Source of the DNA: JACRBE01 sp964429005
Lineage (GTDB): Bacteria; Chlamydiota; Chlamydiia; Chlamydiales; JACRBE01
Assembly: GCA_964429005.1 (NCBI GenBank)
Contig: CAYSAJ010000052.1
Coordinates: 1-6,600 of the forward strand
Direction of reading: 5' to 3'
Length of the DNA stretch: 6,600 bases
In this document: piece by piece, positions 1 through 5,876 of the stretch
How the letters are laid out: each line of letters opens with the position of its first letter
How positions within the stretch are numbered: position 1 is the first letter of the stretch
The notes under the pieces: model-generated
Told to the model about the DNA's origin: nothing
Databases searched by the model: none
Seen by the model: only the letters and a program-made list of their open reading frames with translations
Program-made: the position numbers and the translations under genes

Positions 1-70
1 CCGCAGTACCCACTCTACTTCCCAGCAGCTAACTCCCCACAATCATAGCGGAAAGCGTCCCTTTTCATCC

Positions 71-100
71 ATCGCGATCTATCGTCATTTATCGCACTTT
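71..100. repeat. Three tandem 10-bp direct repeats (ATCGNNNNNN)
   Basis: Three consecutive 10-base units, ATCGCGATCT, ATCGTCATTT and ATCGCACTTT, start at 71, 81 and 91. They share ATCG at the front and a T-rich end. A 10-bp period is about one helical turn, so a protein could bind the same DNA face repeatedly. Such short phased repeats occur as arm-type sites of tyrosine integrases, as excisionase sites or as iterons. Which applies here is inference. The integrase in this window lies over 4.6 kb away. Confidence 0.55.
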
Positions 101-112
101 TTTGCACGCCAG

Positions 113-131
113 TGGTCCACAAATGGTCCAC
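113..131. repeat. Direct repeat TGGTCCAC x2, 11 bp apart
   Basis: The 8-base word TGGTCCAC occurs at 113-120 and again at 124-131, a start-to-start spacing of 11 bases, or about one helical turn. It lies 12 bases after the three 10-bp repeats, and the two sets together make a compact array at 71-131. This would suit a recombination arm region or an end of an integrated element. No core attachment sequence could be identified, so the role is inference. Confidence 0.5.
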
Positions 132-185
132 GGAAAAAGCGAGTGGCTTGTAGGCCTTTTCCTATACGAGGGGGCAAAATGGCCT

Positions 186-224
186 TAACCCTGAAGATTT
201 GATCTTCGGGGTTCTTCAGGGTTA
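186..224. terminator. Strong hairpin with alternative pairing (terminator or attenuator candidate)
   Basis: The left arm TAACCCTGAAGA (186-197) pairs perfectly over 12 bases with TCTTCAGGGTTA (213-224). The same left arm, shifted by one base (187-198), can instead pair over 12 bases with ATCTTCGGGGTT (202-213), with one G-T wobble and a 3-base loop. The two structures exclude each other. No real U-tract follows on the plus strand (GGTTTCTGGG), so it is not a textbook Rho-independent terminator. It could stop read-through into the operon promoter downstream or act as an RNA switch. The pairing is seen directly; the role is inferred. Confidence 0.45.
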
Positions 225-349
225 GGTTTCTGGGTGAATCTGTCTTTGCAAGACCTTAAATATGATAGTATTGCATACAGAATCAAATATATGTATTCAT
301 GTTTAGAATATTTTCTTGCCTACTTTGCGAGATTCTTTCTCATTAGAGA

Positions 350-378
350 TTGCTGTTTAGCTGGAAATTTGCTAAAAT
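350..378 (+). promoter_or_regulatory. Sigma70-like extended -10 promoter of the AbiL operon
   Basis: A -35 element TTGCTG (350-355), a 17-base spacer and a -10 element TAAAAT (373-378) are present. The -10 is preceded by TGC (370-372), which makes it an extended -10. Transcription would start near 385, giving a leader of about 35 bases before the ATG at 421. It is the best promoter match upstream of the five-gene operon. Confidence 0.6.
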
Positions 379-388
379 GAGGTTATAT

Positions 389-405
389 TGAGAGAAAATA
401 TCTCA
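389..405 (+). promoter_or_regulatory. Small inverted repeat in the operon leader (possible operator)
   Basis: TGAGA (389-393) and TCTCA (401-405) form an inverted repeat around a 7-base AT-rich centre. It sits just after the predicted transcription start and just before the ribosome binding site AAAGGAG (407-413). It could be a repressor operator or a weak leader hairpin that limits ribosome access. Five-base arms also arise by chance, so confidence is low. Confidence 0.25.
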
Positions 406-420
406 TAAAGGAGCTCCCTT

Positions 421-1743
421 ATGCTAGTTCGATTTTCAGTTGAAAATTGGATGTCCTTCCAAGCCAAAGCCACTTTCTCGTTAATAGCAAGCCGTGAGCG
501 TCAACATGGGGAACGCGTTCCTAAAATAGGCAAGCTCAAGCTCGGAGTTTTGCCTGTTGCGGCTGTATATGGAGGGAATGCATCTGGGAAAACCAATCTT
601 TTTAAAGCTCTACATTTTGCAAAAGGGTTGATCGTTAAAGGGACTCAACCCTACAGCCTAATTGCTGTAGATAACTTTAGACTTGGAAACGCTCAAAAAG
701 TTGAGCAGCCAGCCCAGTTTGAGTTTGAATTGCTCATCGACGATACGGTTTATGCATTTAGTTTTTCTGTAAACCGTAAAGCCATTTTAGAAGAAAAGTT
801 GGTTCATATTTCTGGTACCAGTGAAAAGACTCTTTATCATCGAGTATCAGGAGAGCCTAACTTCGATTCATCTTTAAAGGGCGATCAGTCACTCCAGTTT
901 GCTTTTAAGGGTACGCGCGATAATCAACTCTTTCTTACTAATTCAGTTTCTCAAAAAATAGATGCTTTCAAGCCAGTGTATGACTGGTTTAAAGATACTT
1001 TGGAGCTCATCGCACCTGATTCCAGATTTGAACTTTTTGAGCAATTTTTGGATGAAGCCCATCCCTTGTATATGACGATGAATAAGATGTTGTCCCAATT
1101 AGATACCGGCATATCTCATCTTGGTGGCGAAGAAATTCCCTTTGAAAATCTCCCCTTGCCAGAACCAATAAAGATGAAGTTAAGAGAAGAATTAGCTGAA
1201 GATGCAACTGTAAGATTATTAGCCGAACCTGGAAATGAGCGTTTTGTCGTAACTCGAAAGAATGGCGAACTCATCTCAAAAAAGCTGGTTACTTATCATT
1301 TAAATGCTGATGGTTCAGAGACGAAGTTTGATATGAGGCAAGAATCGGATGGTTCTCAACGTGTGATCGACCTTCTTCCTGCTTTCTTAGAACTATCTGC
1401 AGCTCAGTCCAAAAAGGTTTATGTCATCGACGAAGTAGACAGGAGTTTACATACATTGTTGATCAGACGCCTTCTAGAAGGTTATTTGGCAAAATGTTCT
1501 CAGAATAGTCGCTCTCAGTTATTATTTACGACTCACAATGTATTATTGATGGATCAGGACCTGCTCAGACGAGATGAAATGTGGATTGCGGAACGAAGTG
1601 CGGAAGGGGTTTCCAGTTTGCTGTCTTTCAGCGAGTACAAAGATGTGCGCTATGACAAAGACATTCGAAAAAGCTATCTACAAGGACGCTTAGGAGGCAT
1701 TCCTCGCATTCTTCTGCAATCCCCAATTGAAGGAAGCAACTAA
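421..1743 (+). CDS. AAA/ABC-type ATPase, AbiLi / RloA family
   Basis: This is an ATP-binding protein of the COG1106 type (AAA_15/AAA_21), the likely ATPase half of an AbiL (RloA/RloB) phage-defence pair, acting in the cytoplasm. Seen in the 440 residues: an N-terminal RFSVENWMSF strand typical of the family, Walker A GGNASGKTN (51-59), a long helical insert (about 70-290), a signature-like SDGSQR (309-314), Walker B VYVIDEVD (333-340) with D337 and E338, a switch histidine in TTHN (H372), and the family's end motif YLQGRLGGIP (419-428). Length is normal for AbiLi and all ATPase motifs are intact. The ATG has AAAGGAG seven bases upstream. Its stop TAA shares one base with the next ATG, so the partner is probably translationally coupled. 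The biological trigger is unknown. Other overcoming-lysogenization-like or PARIS-like ATPases are similar, but the RloB-like partner favours AbiL. Confidence 0.88.
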   Translation: MLVRFSVENWMSFQAKATFSLIASRERQHGERVPKIGKLKLGVLPVAAVYGGNASGKTNLFKALHFAKGLIVKGTQPYSLIAVDNFRLGNAQKVEQPAQFEFELLIDDTVYAFSFSVNRKAILEEKLVHISGTSEKTLYHRVSGEPNFDSSLKGDQSLQFAFKGTRDNQLFLTNSVSQKIDAFKPVYDWFKDTLELIAPDSRFELFEQFLDEAHPLYMTMNKMLSQLDTGISHLGGEEIPFENLPLPEPIKMKLREELAEDATVRLLAEPGNERFVVTRKNGELISKKLVTYHLNADGSETKFDMRQESDGSQRVIDLLPAFLELSAAQSKKVYVIDEVDRSLHTLLIRRLLEGYLAKCSQNSRSQLLFTTHNVLLMDQDLLRRDEMWIAERSAEGVSSLLSFSEYKDVRYDKDIRKSYLQGRLGGIPRILLQSPIEGSN

Positions 1744-2339
1744 TGGCTCAAAAACTGCGTTTTCAAAGACCTTTAGGAGAGCGCCGATACAAGAAGCTAT
1801 TTGTGGTTTCAGTGGAGGGCTCCAAAACTGAACCTCAATATTTTGCCATTTTTAACCAACCACAATCGATCGTCCTAGTAAAATGCCTCAAAAGGCCATC
1901 AACGAAAAGCTCACCGATTCAGGTGCTTAAGAAGATGCAGGGGTATTTGCGGAAGGAATCTTTAAGAAAAACAGATGAAGCATGGATTGTGGTGGACAAA
2001 GATGATTGGACAGAAGACCAGCTTAAAGAACTCTTGCAGTGGGCAAAGAAAAGTCAAAACCACGGCTTTGCTCTTAGCAATCCCAACTTCGAATATTGGC
2101 TTTTGCTCCATTTTGAAGATGGAAAAGGAATTGCAAGCTCTCAAGAATGCTTCACTCGCCTGAAGAAACACTTGCCCAATTATAAAAAAGATATCGATGG
2201 CAAGAAAATCACGCTAGAGCTCATCGCTAAGGCAATTTCTAGAGCAAAGCAACGAGATACCAATCGATCCGGTGACCTTCCACAAATATGGAACACAACT
2301 GTCTATAAGCTGGTAGAAAAAATCATGGATCATAAGTGA
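1743..2339 (+). CDS. RloB-like protein (AbiLii), likely effector of the AbiL pair
   Basis: A 198-residue protein of the RloB family (PF13707 type), paired with the ATPase just upstream. Family hallmarks visible are SVEGSKTEPQYF (23-34), the acidic WIVVDKDDW (81-89), SNPNFEYWLLLHF (112-124) and NTTVYKLV (184-191). The order of a conserved Glu (E25), then a hydrophobic strand ending in D-x-D (D85, D87), recalls the metal site of TOPRIM nucleases, so a nucleic-acid-cutting effector restrained by the ATPase is a reasonable inference, not proven for this family here. RloB was named from genes linked to type I restriction loci and is the second component of lactococcal AbiL. No restriction genes are visible in this window. 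The start ATG overlaps the previous stop (TAATG), with AAGGAAG at 1730-1736. The protein appears complete. Confidence 0.87.
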   Translation: MAQKLRFQRPLGERRYKKLFVVSVEGSKTEPQYFAIFNQPQSIVLVKCLKRPSTKSSPIQVLKKMQGYLRKESLRKTDEAWIVVDKDDWTEDQLKELLQWAKKSQNHGFALSNPNFEYWLLLHFEDGKGIASSQECFTRLKKHLPNYKKDIDGKKITLELIAKAISRAKQRDTNRSGDLPQIWNTTVYKLVEKIMDHK

Positions 2340-2351
2340 GGAGAGAAGCCT

Positions 2352-2684
2352 ATGGAAACTAAAGTTAAGAGGGTCGGAGCAGGTTTTCGCACAGGAACGA
2401 TCGCTTACTACGGCCCCGATGATAAGACGGTTACAAAAATCGTTGTTGGAATTACCGTGGATGCAGGAAACAACTTTATCGATACAAAAAAATGGTCTTC
2501 TGAGTCGAGGGACATGAAAAACGACAACCAGATATTGAAGGAAATTTCCGATTATCTAAACCTTAGCAAAGTCGATTCGGTCGCTAGGATAGAAAGAGTC
2601 ATGGGCTGCCCTCATGAAGCAGGAATCGATTACCCAGAAGCCATGCCATGTCCAGCATGTCCATTTTGGGTAAATGAAGAGTAG
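2352..2684 (+). CDS. Small protein with C-terminal Cys/His cluster, function unknown
   Basis: I do not recognise this 110-residue protein. The first two thirds suggest short beta strands: an Arg/Lys-rich N-terminus, then GTIAYYGPDD and KIVVGITVDAG, and the WSSESRDMKND segment with a helix (about 60-70). The C-terminus carries C86-P-H88 and C100-x2-C103, a possible zinc site of the form C-x-H-x11-C-x2-C, ending in CPFW. The start ATG has GAGGAG (2338-2343) eight bases upstream, partly overlapping the RloB stop, and the gene follows RloB by 12 bases, so it shares the operon. It could be a nucleic-acid-binding or adaptor protein serving the AbiL pair, or unrelated cargo. Real coding status is supported by the good ribosome site and tight packing. 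Confidence 0.75.
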   Translation: METKVKRVGAGFRTGTIAYYGPDDKTVTKIVVGITVDAGNNFIDTKKWSSESRDMKNDNQILKEISDYLNLSKVDSVARIERVMGCPHEAGIDYPEAMPCPACPFWVNEE

Positions 2685-2693
2685 TGAGGCGAT

Positions 2694-3218
2694 ATGAACC
2701 TAAAAAAATTTAAAAAGTATCTCGAAGAAAAAGACGACGAATTTTTGAGAGATGAAATTTTAACTCTTTATAAAACGTTTGATGTTGTCAGAGAATATTA
2801 TGATCCCCGAATCGAACCTCAAAGTATCAACGAGATAGCTCAGAAATATAAAATGATACTGGAGGAGCAATTCTATCCCTCAAGAGGGTTTCCGGAACTC
2901 AAATATTCTGTGGCGAGGAAAGCGATCAGCGATTTTAAGAAAATATGCCGTGATCCCACAGCCATCATTGATCTGCAGCTAACCTATGTCGAATATGGCG
3001 TAAAATGCACTTTGCAATATGGAGATATTGACGAGAGATTTTATTCCAGCATGGAAAGCATGTTTCGTTCTTGTCTAGAAGACATGGAGGAACACGGCTT
3101 GCTTGATATGTTCGAAGAAAGATGCGAAGAAATTCAGGAAAAGACGGCTGATATGGGATGGGGTTTTGGGATTGCAGTTACTGATTTATATGAGGAGTAT
3201 TTCTCTGTAGCAAAATGA
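2694..3218 (+). CDS. DUF6155-like protein, function unknown
   Basis: A 174-residue, mostly helical, acidic cytoplasmic protein. The layout matches what I recall of the DUF6155 family: an N-terminal KKFKKYLEEKDDEFLRDEI segment, LYKTFDVVREYYDPRIEP (25-42), then KYKMILEEQFYPSRG (51-65), SVARKAISDFKKICRDP (73-89), and a helical C-terminal half. No catalytic motif, signal peptide or membrane segment is visible. No function is established for the family. It starts nine bases after the preceding stop, with TGAGG (2685-2689) four bases before the ATG, and its stop overlaps the next gene's start by four bases (ATGA), so it is inside the operon. Whether it helps AbiL is unknown; in other genomes such proteins may well stand alone. 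Confidence 0.75.
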   Translation: MNLKKFKKYLEEKDDEFLRDEILTLYKTFDVVREYYDPRIEPQSINEIAQKYKMILEEQFYPSRGFPELKYSVARKAISDFKKICRDPTAIIDLQLTYVEYGVKCTLQYGDIDERFYSSMESMFRSCLEDMEEHGLLDMFEERCEEIQEKTADMGWGFGIAVTDLYEEYFSVAK

Positions 3219-3748
3219 ATAAGTGGTTTATATCCGACACGCACTTCTCTCACGCCAATATCATTCGCTATACAGGGCGACCCTTCCAGACTGTCCATGA
3301 GATGGACGAACAGCTTATTGCAAACTGGAATGCCCATATTGTTCCTACTGATACAGTGTTCTTTTTGGGTGATTTCGGTCTAGGCACGACTGATTTTCTT
3401 ACAGATCTTTGTTCCCGACTTCATGGGAATAAGATTTGCATTCGAGGAAATCACGATGGCACCCCCAGAAAAATGCATAAAATCGGCTTCTCGCTTGTGC
3501 TAGAATCTGCCTTCATCAAAGTGGGTCGACATCAAGTCGAGCTCATCCATATCCCCAGCCATCCAGCCCCTTCTCATTTTCAGCTACATGGCCACGTCCA
3601 CGAGAAGCGGCCAAATAAACTGATTGGCGGGCAACTCAATCTTTCTGTTGAGGTCTGGAATTACAAGCCCGTTCCCGAAAAAACCATTATTGCTTTGCTT
3701 GATCGAGCAGATCCGGTCCTTGAACCCCAGTCTCTGAATGTGCTTTGA
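3215..3748 (+). CDS. Calcineurin-like metallophosphoesterase (COG4186 type)
   Basis: A single-domain 177-residue metallophosphoesterase. All dinuclear metal-site motifs are present in order: D8-T-H10 (SDTHFSHANI), G52-D53-F, G78-N79-H80-D81, the histidine strand HIPSHP (112-117), and G126-H127-V-H129. The end segment NLSVEVWNYKPV (142-153) is also typical. It should hydrolyse a phosphomonoester or phosphodiester in the cytoplasm; the substrate cannot be told from sequence. Close relatives are often phage- or plasmid-borne. The ATG overlaps the DUF6155-like stop (ATGA) and the nearest purine-rich site, GAGGAG, lies too far upstream, so translation by coupling is likely. As last gene of the AbiL operon it could remove a nucleotide signal or act on nucleic-acid ends, which is speculation. 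A four-site palindromic array begins directly after its stop codon. Confidence 0.87.
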   Translation: MNKWFISDTHFSHANIIRYTGRPFQTVHEMDEQLIANWNAHIVPTDTVFFLGDFGLGTTDFLTDLCSRLHGNKICIRGNHDGTPRKMHKIGFSLVLESAFIKVGRHQVELIHIPSHPAPSHFQLHGHVHEKRPNKLIGGQLNLSVEVWNYKPVPEKTIIALLDRADPVLEPQSLNVL

Positions 3749-3804
3749 CTGTTCAATATTTTCAACTGTTCAATATATATTGAACAGTTGAATCGAGTGA
3801 ACAG
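3749..3804. repeat. Nested palindromic array of four CTGTTCA/TGAACAG half-sites
   Basis: The centre is a perfect 32-bp palindrome (3761-3792) made of TTCAACTGTTCAATAT followed at once by its reverse complement. Its two half-sites are CTGTTCA (3766-3772) and TGAACAG (3781-3787). Two further copies lie exactly 17 bases further out on each side, CTGTTCA at 3749-3755 and TGAACAG at 3798-3804, so all four share one symmetry centre between 3776 and 3777. The array lies between convergent genes and starts right after the phosphoesterase stop. As RNA the central part could fold into a long AT-rich stem, but no U-tract follows. It fits a binding site for a dimeric or tetrameric protein, or a mobile-element or plasmid site. 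The rest of the gap (3805-3869) shows only a weak AGAATC/GATTCT repeat (3824-3844). Confidence 0.75.
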
Positions 3805-3869
3805 AGGATAGAAGAAATCTTTGAGAATCTAAGGCGTTGATTCTTTCTACCGACTACCTCTAAGAAAAT

Positions 3870-4406
3870 CTACAGTTCGATTTTGAAGATCGGCTCAAAT
3901 ACCTCTTGAAAGACATGTGTTTTTGAGTCTAGCTGGTAGAGTTTTCCAGGGCGTTTTGCTATCGTTTTCTGTAAGCTTGTCTCGATATTTGTAATCGAGC
4001 CTAGAATCAATGCATTACGCTTTTCGAAAGCCTGTTGATCATGAGGCGGATAAGCCACCGCGGAAATAGGGCGTAGCTCTCCATCTACTTTGCTTCCCAT
4101 AATCAAATGGGTATGCATCTCAGTATCAACCATGTCTTCAAACTCTTTAAAATGCGAACAGAATTCCAAGTCATAGTAGCCAACCTGATCGTCAACGATT
4201 TTCCCTATCGGGAGCTCTATGCCTTCTTCCCAAAATTGGAGCCAGAAACCCAGTTGTCTTTGTCTAATCAGCTTGAGAGAAAGTCCTATTGGGTTAATGC
4301 CGCAAAATGTATCCCATGACAAATATCGGGTTGCGTATTTTACAAAGCCGGCAAAGTCTGTCTTCATATAGTCGATAGTTGGGATATCGGGATCCACTTT
4401 TGCCAA
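3870..4406 (-). pseudogene. Downstream part of a split gene, function unknown
   Basis: An open frame of 178 codons if read from a TTG at 4404-4406. I do not recognise the product. It looks globular and soluble, with Trp/Tyr-rich stretches (YLSWDTF, GFWLQFWEEGIELP), EMHTHLIMG in the middle and a KIEL end, with no signal or membrane segment. The same frame continues upstream past a single TAA (4413-4415) into the next entry. No Shine-Dalgarno site precedes the TTG, nor the first internal ATG (4365-4367). The most economical reading is one gene of about 250 residues cut by a nonsense codon, this being its larger C-terminal part. A separate gene with a TTG start, or a sequencing error at the TAA, cannot be excluded. 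Confidence 0.6.
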
Positions 4407-4412
4407 TTCTAC

Positions 4413-4634
4413 TTAGTGATCAAAAGTTGGTTTTTTCAGCTCTGTCGGAATTTTCAACTTCTTTTTTGTAAACCCAATGTATTCGAAGAAGAGATAACAG
4501 GACTGAATCGGCCGGAATCTTCGTCCAAATGTTTTTACAAACGGATCATGTAGATCGTTCCAAGTTTGCGGAATCTCCATTAATGATCTAACTACAGGAT
4601 TATCAAAATAAATCAGTTCCATTAAGGATTCCAT
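4413..4634 (-). pseudogene. Upstream part of the same split gene, function unknown
   Basis: From the ATG at 4632-4634 this gives 73 residues (starting MESLMELIYF) ending at TAA 4413-4415, directly in frame with the entry to its left. I do not recognise it; SCYLFFEYIGF and a basic FTKKKLKIP segment stand out. The frame stays open further upstream into the integrase gene up to 4817, but the part beyond about 4706 is antisense to the integrase and its promoter, and reads like chance sequence. No clear ribosome site precedes the ATG. The true start might be an upstream TTG, or the 5' end may have been lost when the neighbouring integrase module arrived. A possible promoter lies at 4649-4678. Confidence 0.5.
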
Positions 4635-4648
4635 AGGAAAAAAATGAA

Positions 4649-4678
4649 ATTTTACACTGACGCCATTTTTCGTTCCAA
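4649..4678 (-). promoter_or_regulatory. Possible minus-strand promoter of the split gene
   Basis: Read on the minus strand, TTGGAA (4678-4673), an 18-base spacer and TAAAAT (4654-4649) resemble -35 and -10 boxes. The -10 ends only 14 bases before the ATG at 4634, so the leader would be very short and no ribosome site is present. If real, it argues that the split gene is not missing its 5' end. Chance matches are common in such AT-rich DNA. Confidence 0.25.
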
Positions 4679-4717
4679 CAGTTTGCAATAGAATTCGATC
4701 GTTTACAACTAAACTCG

Positions 4718-4726
4718 TGCTATAAC
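4718..4726 (+). promoter_or_regulatory. Possible extended -10 element before the integrase
   Basis: TGCTATAAC has the form of an extended -10 box (TGN plus TATAAC). No -35 is found at 16-18 bases; the closest, TTTACA (4702-4707), is only 13 bases away. The transcript would begin around 4733, overlapping the ribosome site AGGAG (4730-4734), so translation from this start would be poor. Another promoter further upstream is possible. Confidence 0.22.
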
Positions 4727-4739
4727 AATAGGAGCAAAT

Positions 4740-5876
4740 ATGGAACAGAAAGAGAGCCCCGAGAAGGTGGAAAATGATCTCAGAGGAATTATCGTGAGGA
4801 CCCATAGGCACTGTCAAACCTATCGAGTGCGTATTCGGATGAAGGGCGGTCAGTGTTTTGACAGGTCATTTAGGTCTAAGACTTTGGCTAAAAAGTGGAA
4901 GAGGGATATGGAGTCGGCAATTGAGCAGGATCGCTATGAATTCACGAATCCTGCAACCAAACACACCCTTGCGGATCTGATCAACCTCTACATCGAGAGG
5001 GTGCTGCCTGGGAAGCCACGGAATGCCAAGAATGTTCTTCGGCACCTGACTTGGTGGAAGGATGAACTTGGGCATTTGCTGTTAGTTCAAGTGCGGCCTA
5101 GCATAATCGCAGAAAAAAGGGATGAGCTGCTTGCGGGCTTTGTTAGAAGAGGAAAGCTCCGCTCTCCTACAACTGTGGTGCGCTATCTGAGCAGTTTATC
5201 TCATGTCTTTTCAAAAGCGGTCAAAGAGTGGGAGTGGATGAGGGAGAATCCTATTTTTAAGATTGAAAAGCCCAAGCAGGCGCAAGGTAGAAAGCGGGTA
5301 TTAACCGAAGAAGAGCAGCAAAGGCTTTTGCAAGTATGCCAAGAAAGCGGATCGAAAGATTTGTTCTTGATCGTTGCTCTTGCGCTGGGAACGGGCATGC
5401 GCAAAGGTGAAATCATGGGGCTGAGATGGAGAAATATTCAGTTGGGAGAGCCCACAGGAACAATTCTGCTTGAGAGGACGAAGAATGGTCGTTCACGATC
5501 TGTTTTGATTACCGGCCTATTGCTAGGGCTTTTGCAAGAACGACACAAACAGCAGCGCGCTGATAGCTTGGTCTTTCCATCTCCCAATTATTCCAACCAG
5601 CCTGTTGATATCCGATCTGCTTGGGAAAGAGCTTTGCAAAAAGCTCGGATAGAAGGATTTGTTTTTCATGGATTGCGTCATCAGGCTGCTTCTCAAGCAG
5701 CAACGATTGAAAATAGTCCTTTGGTTATCGGAGAGTTGCTCGGCCATCAGACGCTTCAGATGACCAGGCATTACGTTCATTTGCCAAGCGCTCATATGCA
5801 CACGATGATCGAAGCACTTCAATCAAAAATCTTTCAAAACTATCAGGAGGGCAGCCATGCACAACTTAGAAAATAA
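4740..5876 (+). CDS. Tyrosine recombinase / phage-type integrase
   Basis: A full-length 378-residue integrase that would cut and rejoin DNA at attachment sites of an integrative element. Order of domains: an N-terminal arm-DNA-binding beta segment (about 15-60, TYRVRIRMKGG, RSFRSKTLAKKWKRDME), a helical core-binding domain (about 75-175), and the catalytic domain (about 185-350). Catalytic residues are all present: R221 in GTGMRKGE, K248 in RTKNG, H310 and R313 in HGLRH, H336 in LGHQTL, and the nucleophile Y345 in MTRHYVHL. The protein should therefore be active. The ATG is preceded by AGGAG five bases upstream. It faces away from the AbiL operon and overlaps the next gene by 20 bases. No flanking tRNA or attachment core could be seen. 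It implies that the neighbouring operon travels, or travelled, on a mobile element. Confidence 0.92.
   Translation: MEQKESPEKVENDLRGIIVRTHRHCQTYRVRIRMKGGQCFDRSFRSKTLAKKWKRDMESAIEQDRYEFTNPATKHTLADLINLYIERVLPGKPRNAKNVLRHLTWWKDELGHLLLVQVRPSIIAEKRDELLAGFVRRGKLRSPTTVVRYLSSLSHVFSKAVKEWEWMRENPIFKIEKPKQAQGRKRVLTEEEQQRLLQVCQESGSKDLFLIVALALGTGMRKGEIMGLRWRNIQLGEPTGTILLERTKNGRSRSVLITGLLLGLLQERHKQQRADSLVFPSPNYSNQPVDIRSAWERALQKARIEGFVFHGLRHQAASQAATIENSPLVIGELLGHQTLQMTRHYVHLPSAHMHTMIEALQSKIFQNYQEGSHAQLRK

Larger units (their letters stand above)
1..349. other. Non-coding left flank of the operon
   Basis: No convincing gene is seen here. One plus-strand frame is open from the window edge to a TGA at 200-202, but its translation is rich in Arg, Ser and His with no recognisable motif, and it runs across repeats and into a hairpin, so I do not call it. 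Another plus frame is open only for 15 codons to a TAG at 46-48 and could be the tail of a gene outside the window; this cannot be judged. From about 240 onwards the DNA is AT-rich and leads into the operon promoter. The structured elements inside this stretch are listed separately. Confidence 0.6.

Noticed and set aside
1..60. tRNA gene end as an attachment site
   Set aside because: No cloverleaf, T-arm or CCA end could be made on either strand.
71..131. CRISPR array
   Set aside because: The units are 8-10 bases with no repeat-spacer pattern, and no cas genes are present.
2..202. Open plus-strand frame from the window edge
   Set aside because: No motif, unusual Arg/His/Ser-rich composition, and it crosses the repeat array and part of the hairpin.
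421..3748. PARIS or Gabija system
   Set aside because: The second gene carries RloB-type motifs instead of a DUF4435 or UvrD-like helicase protein, so AbiL/RloAB fits better.
3761..3792. LexA/SOS box or standard parS site in the palindrome
   Set aside because: The CTGT and ACAG ends are 14 bases apart, not the 8 of the enterobacterial SOS box; GTTC/GAAC spacing and order do not fit the Gram-positive box; and the centre lacks the CACGTG-like core of parS.
3761..3792. Rho-independent terminator for the operon
   Set aside because: The stem is AT-rich with almost no loop and is followed by TCGAGTG, not a U-tract. It could still impede transcription, but it is not a textbook terminator.
3761..3792. 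Protelomerase-type hairpin telomere site
   Set aside because: A perfect palindrome alone is not enough; the recombinase here is a normal-length integrase, and nothing else suggests a linear replicon.
4635..4817. Upstream extension of the minus-strand frame to 4817
   Set aside because: It runs antisense over the integrase start and its ribosome site, and the extra residues read like chance sequence with no suitable start signal.
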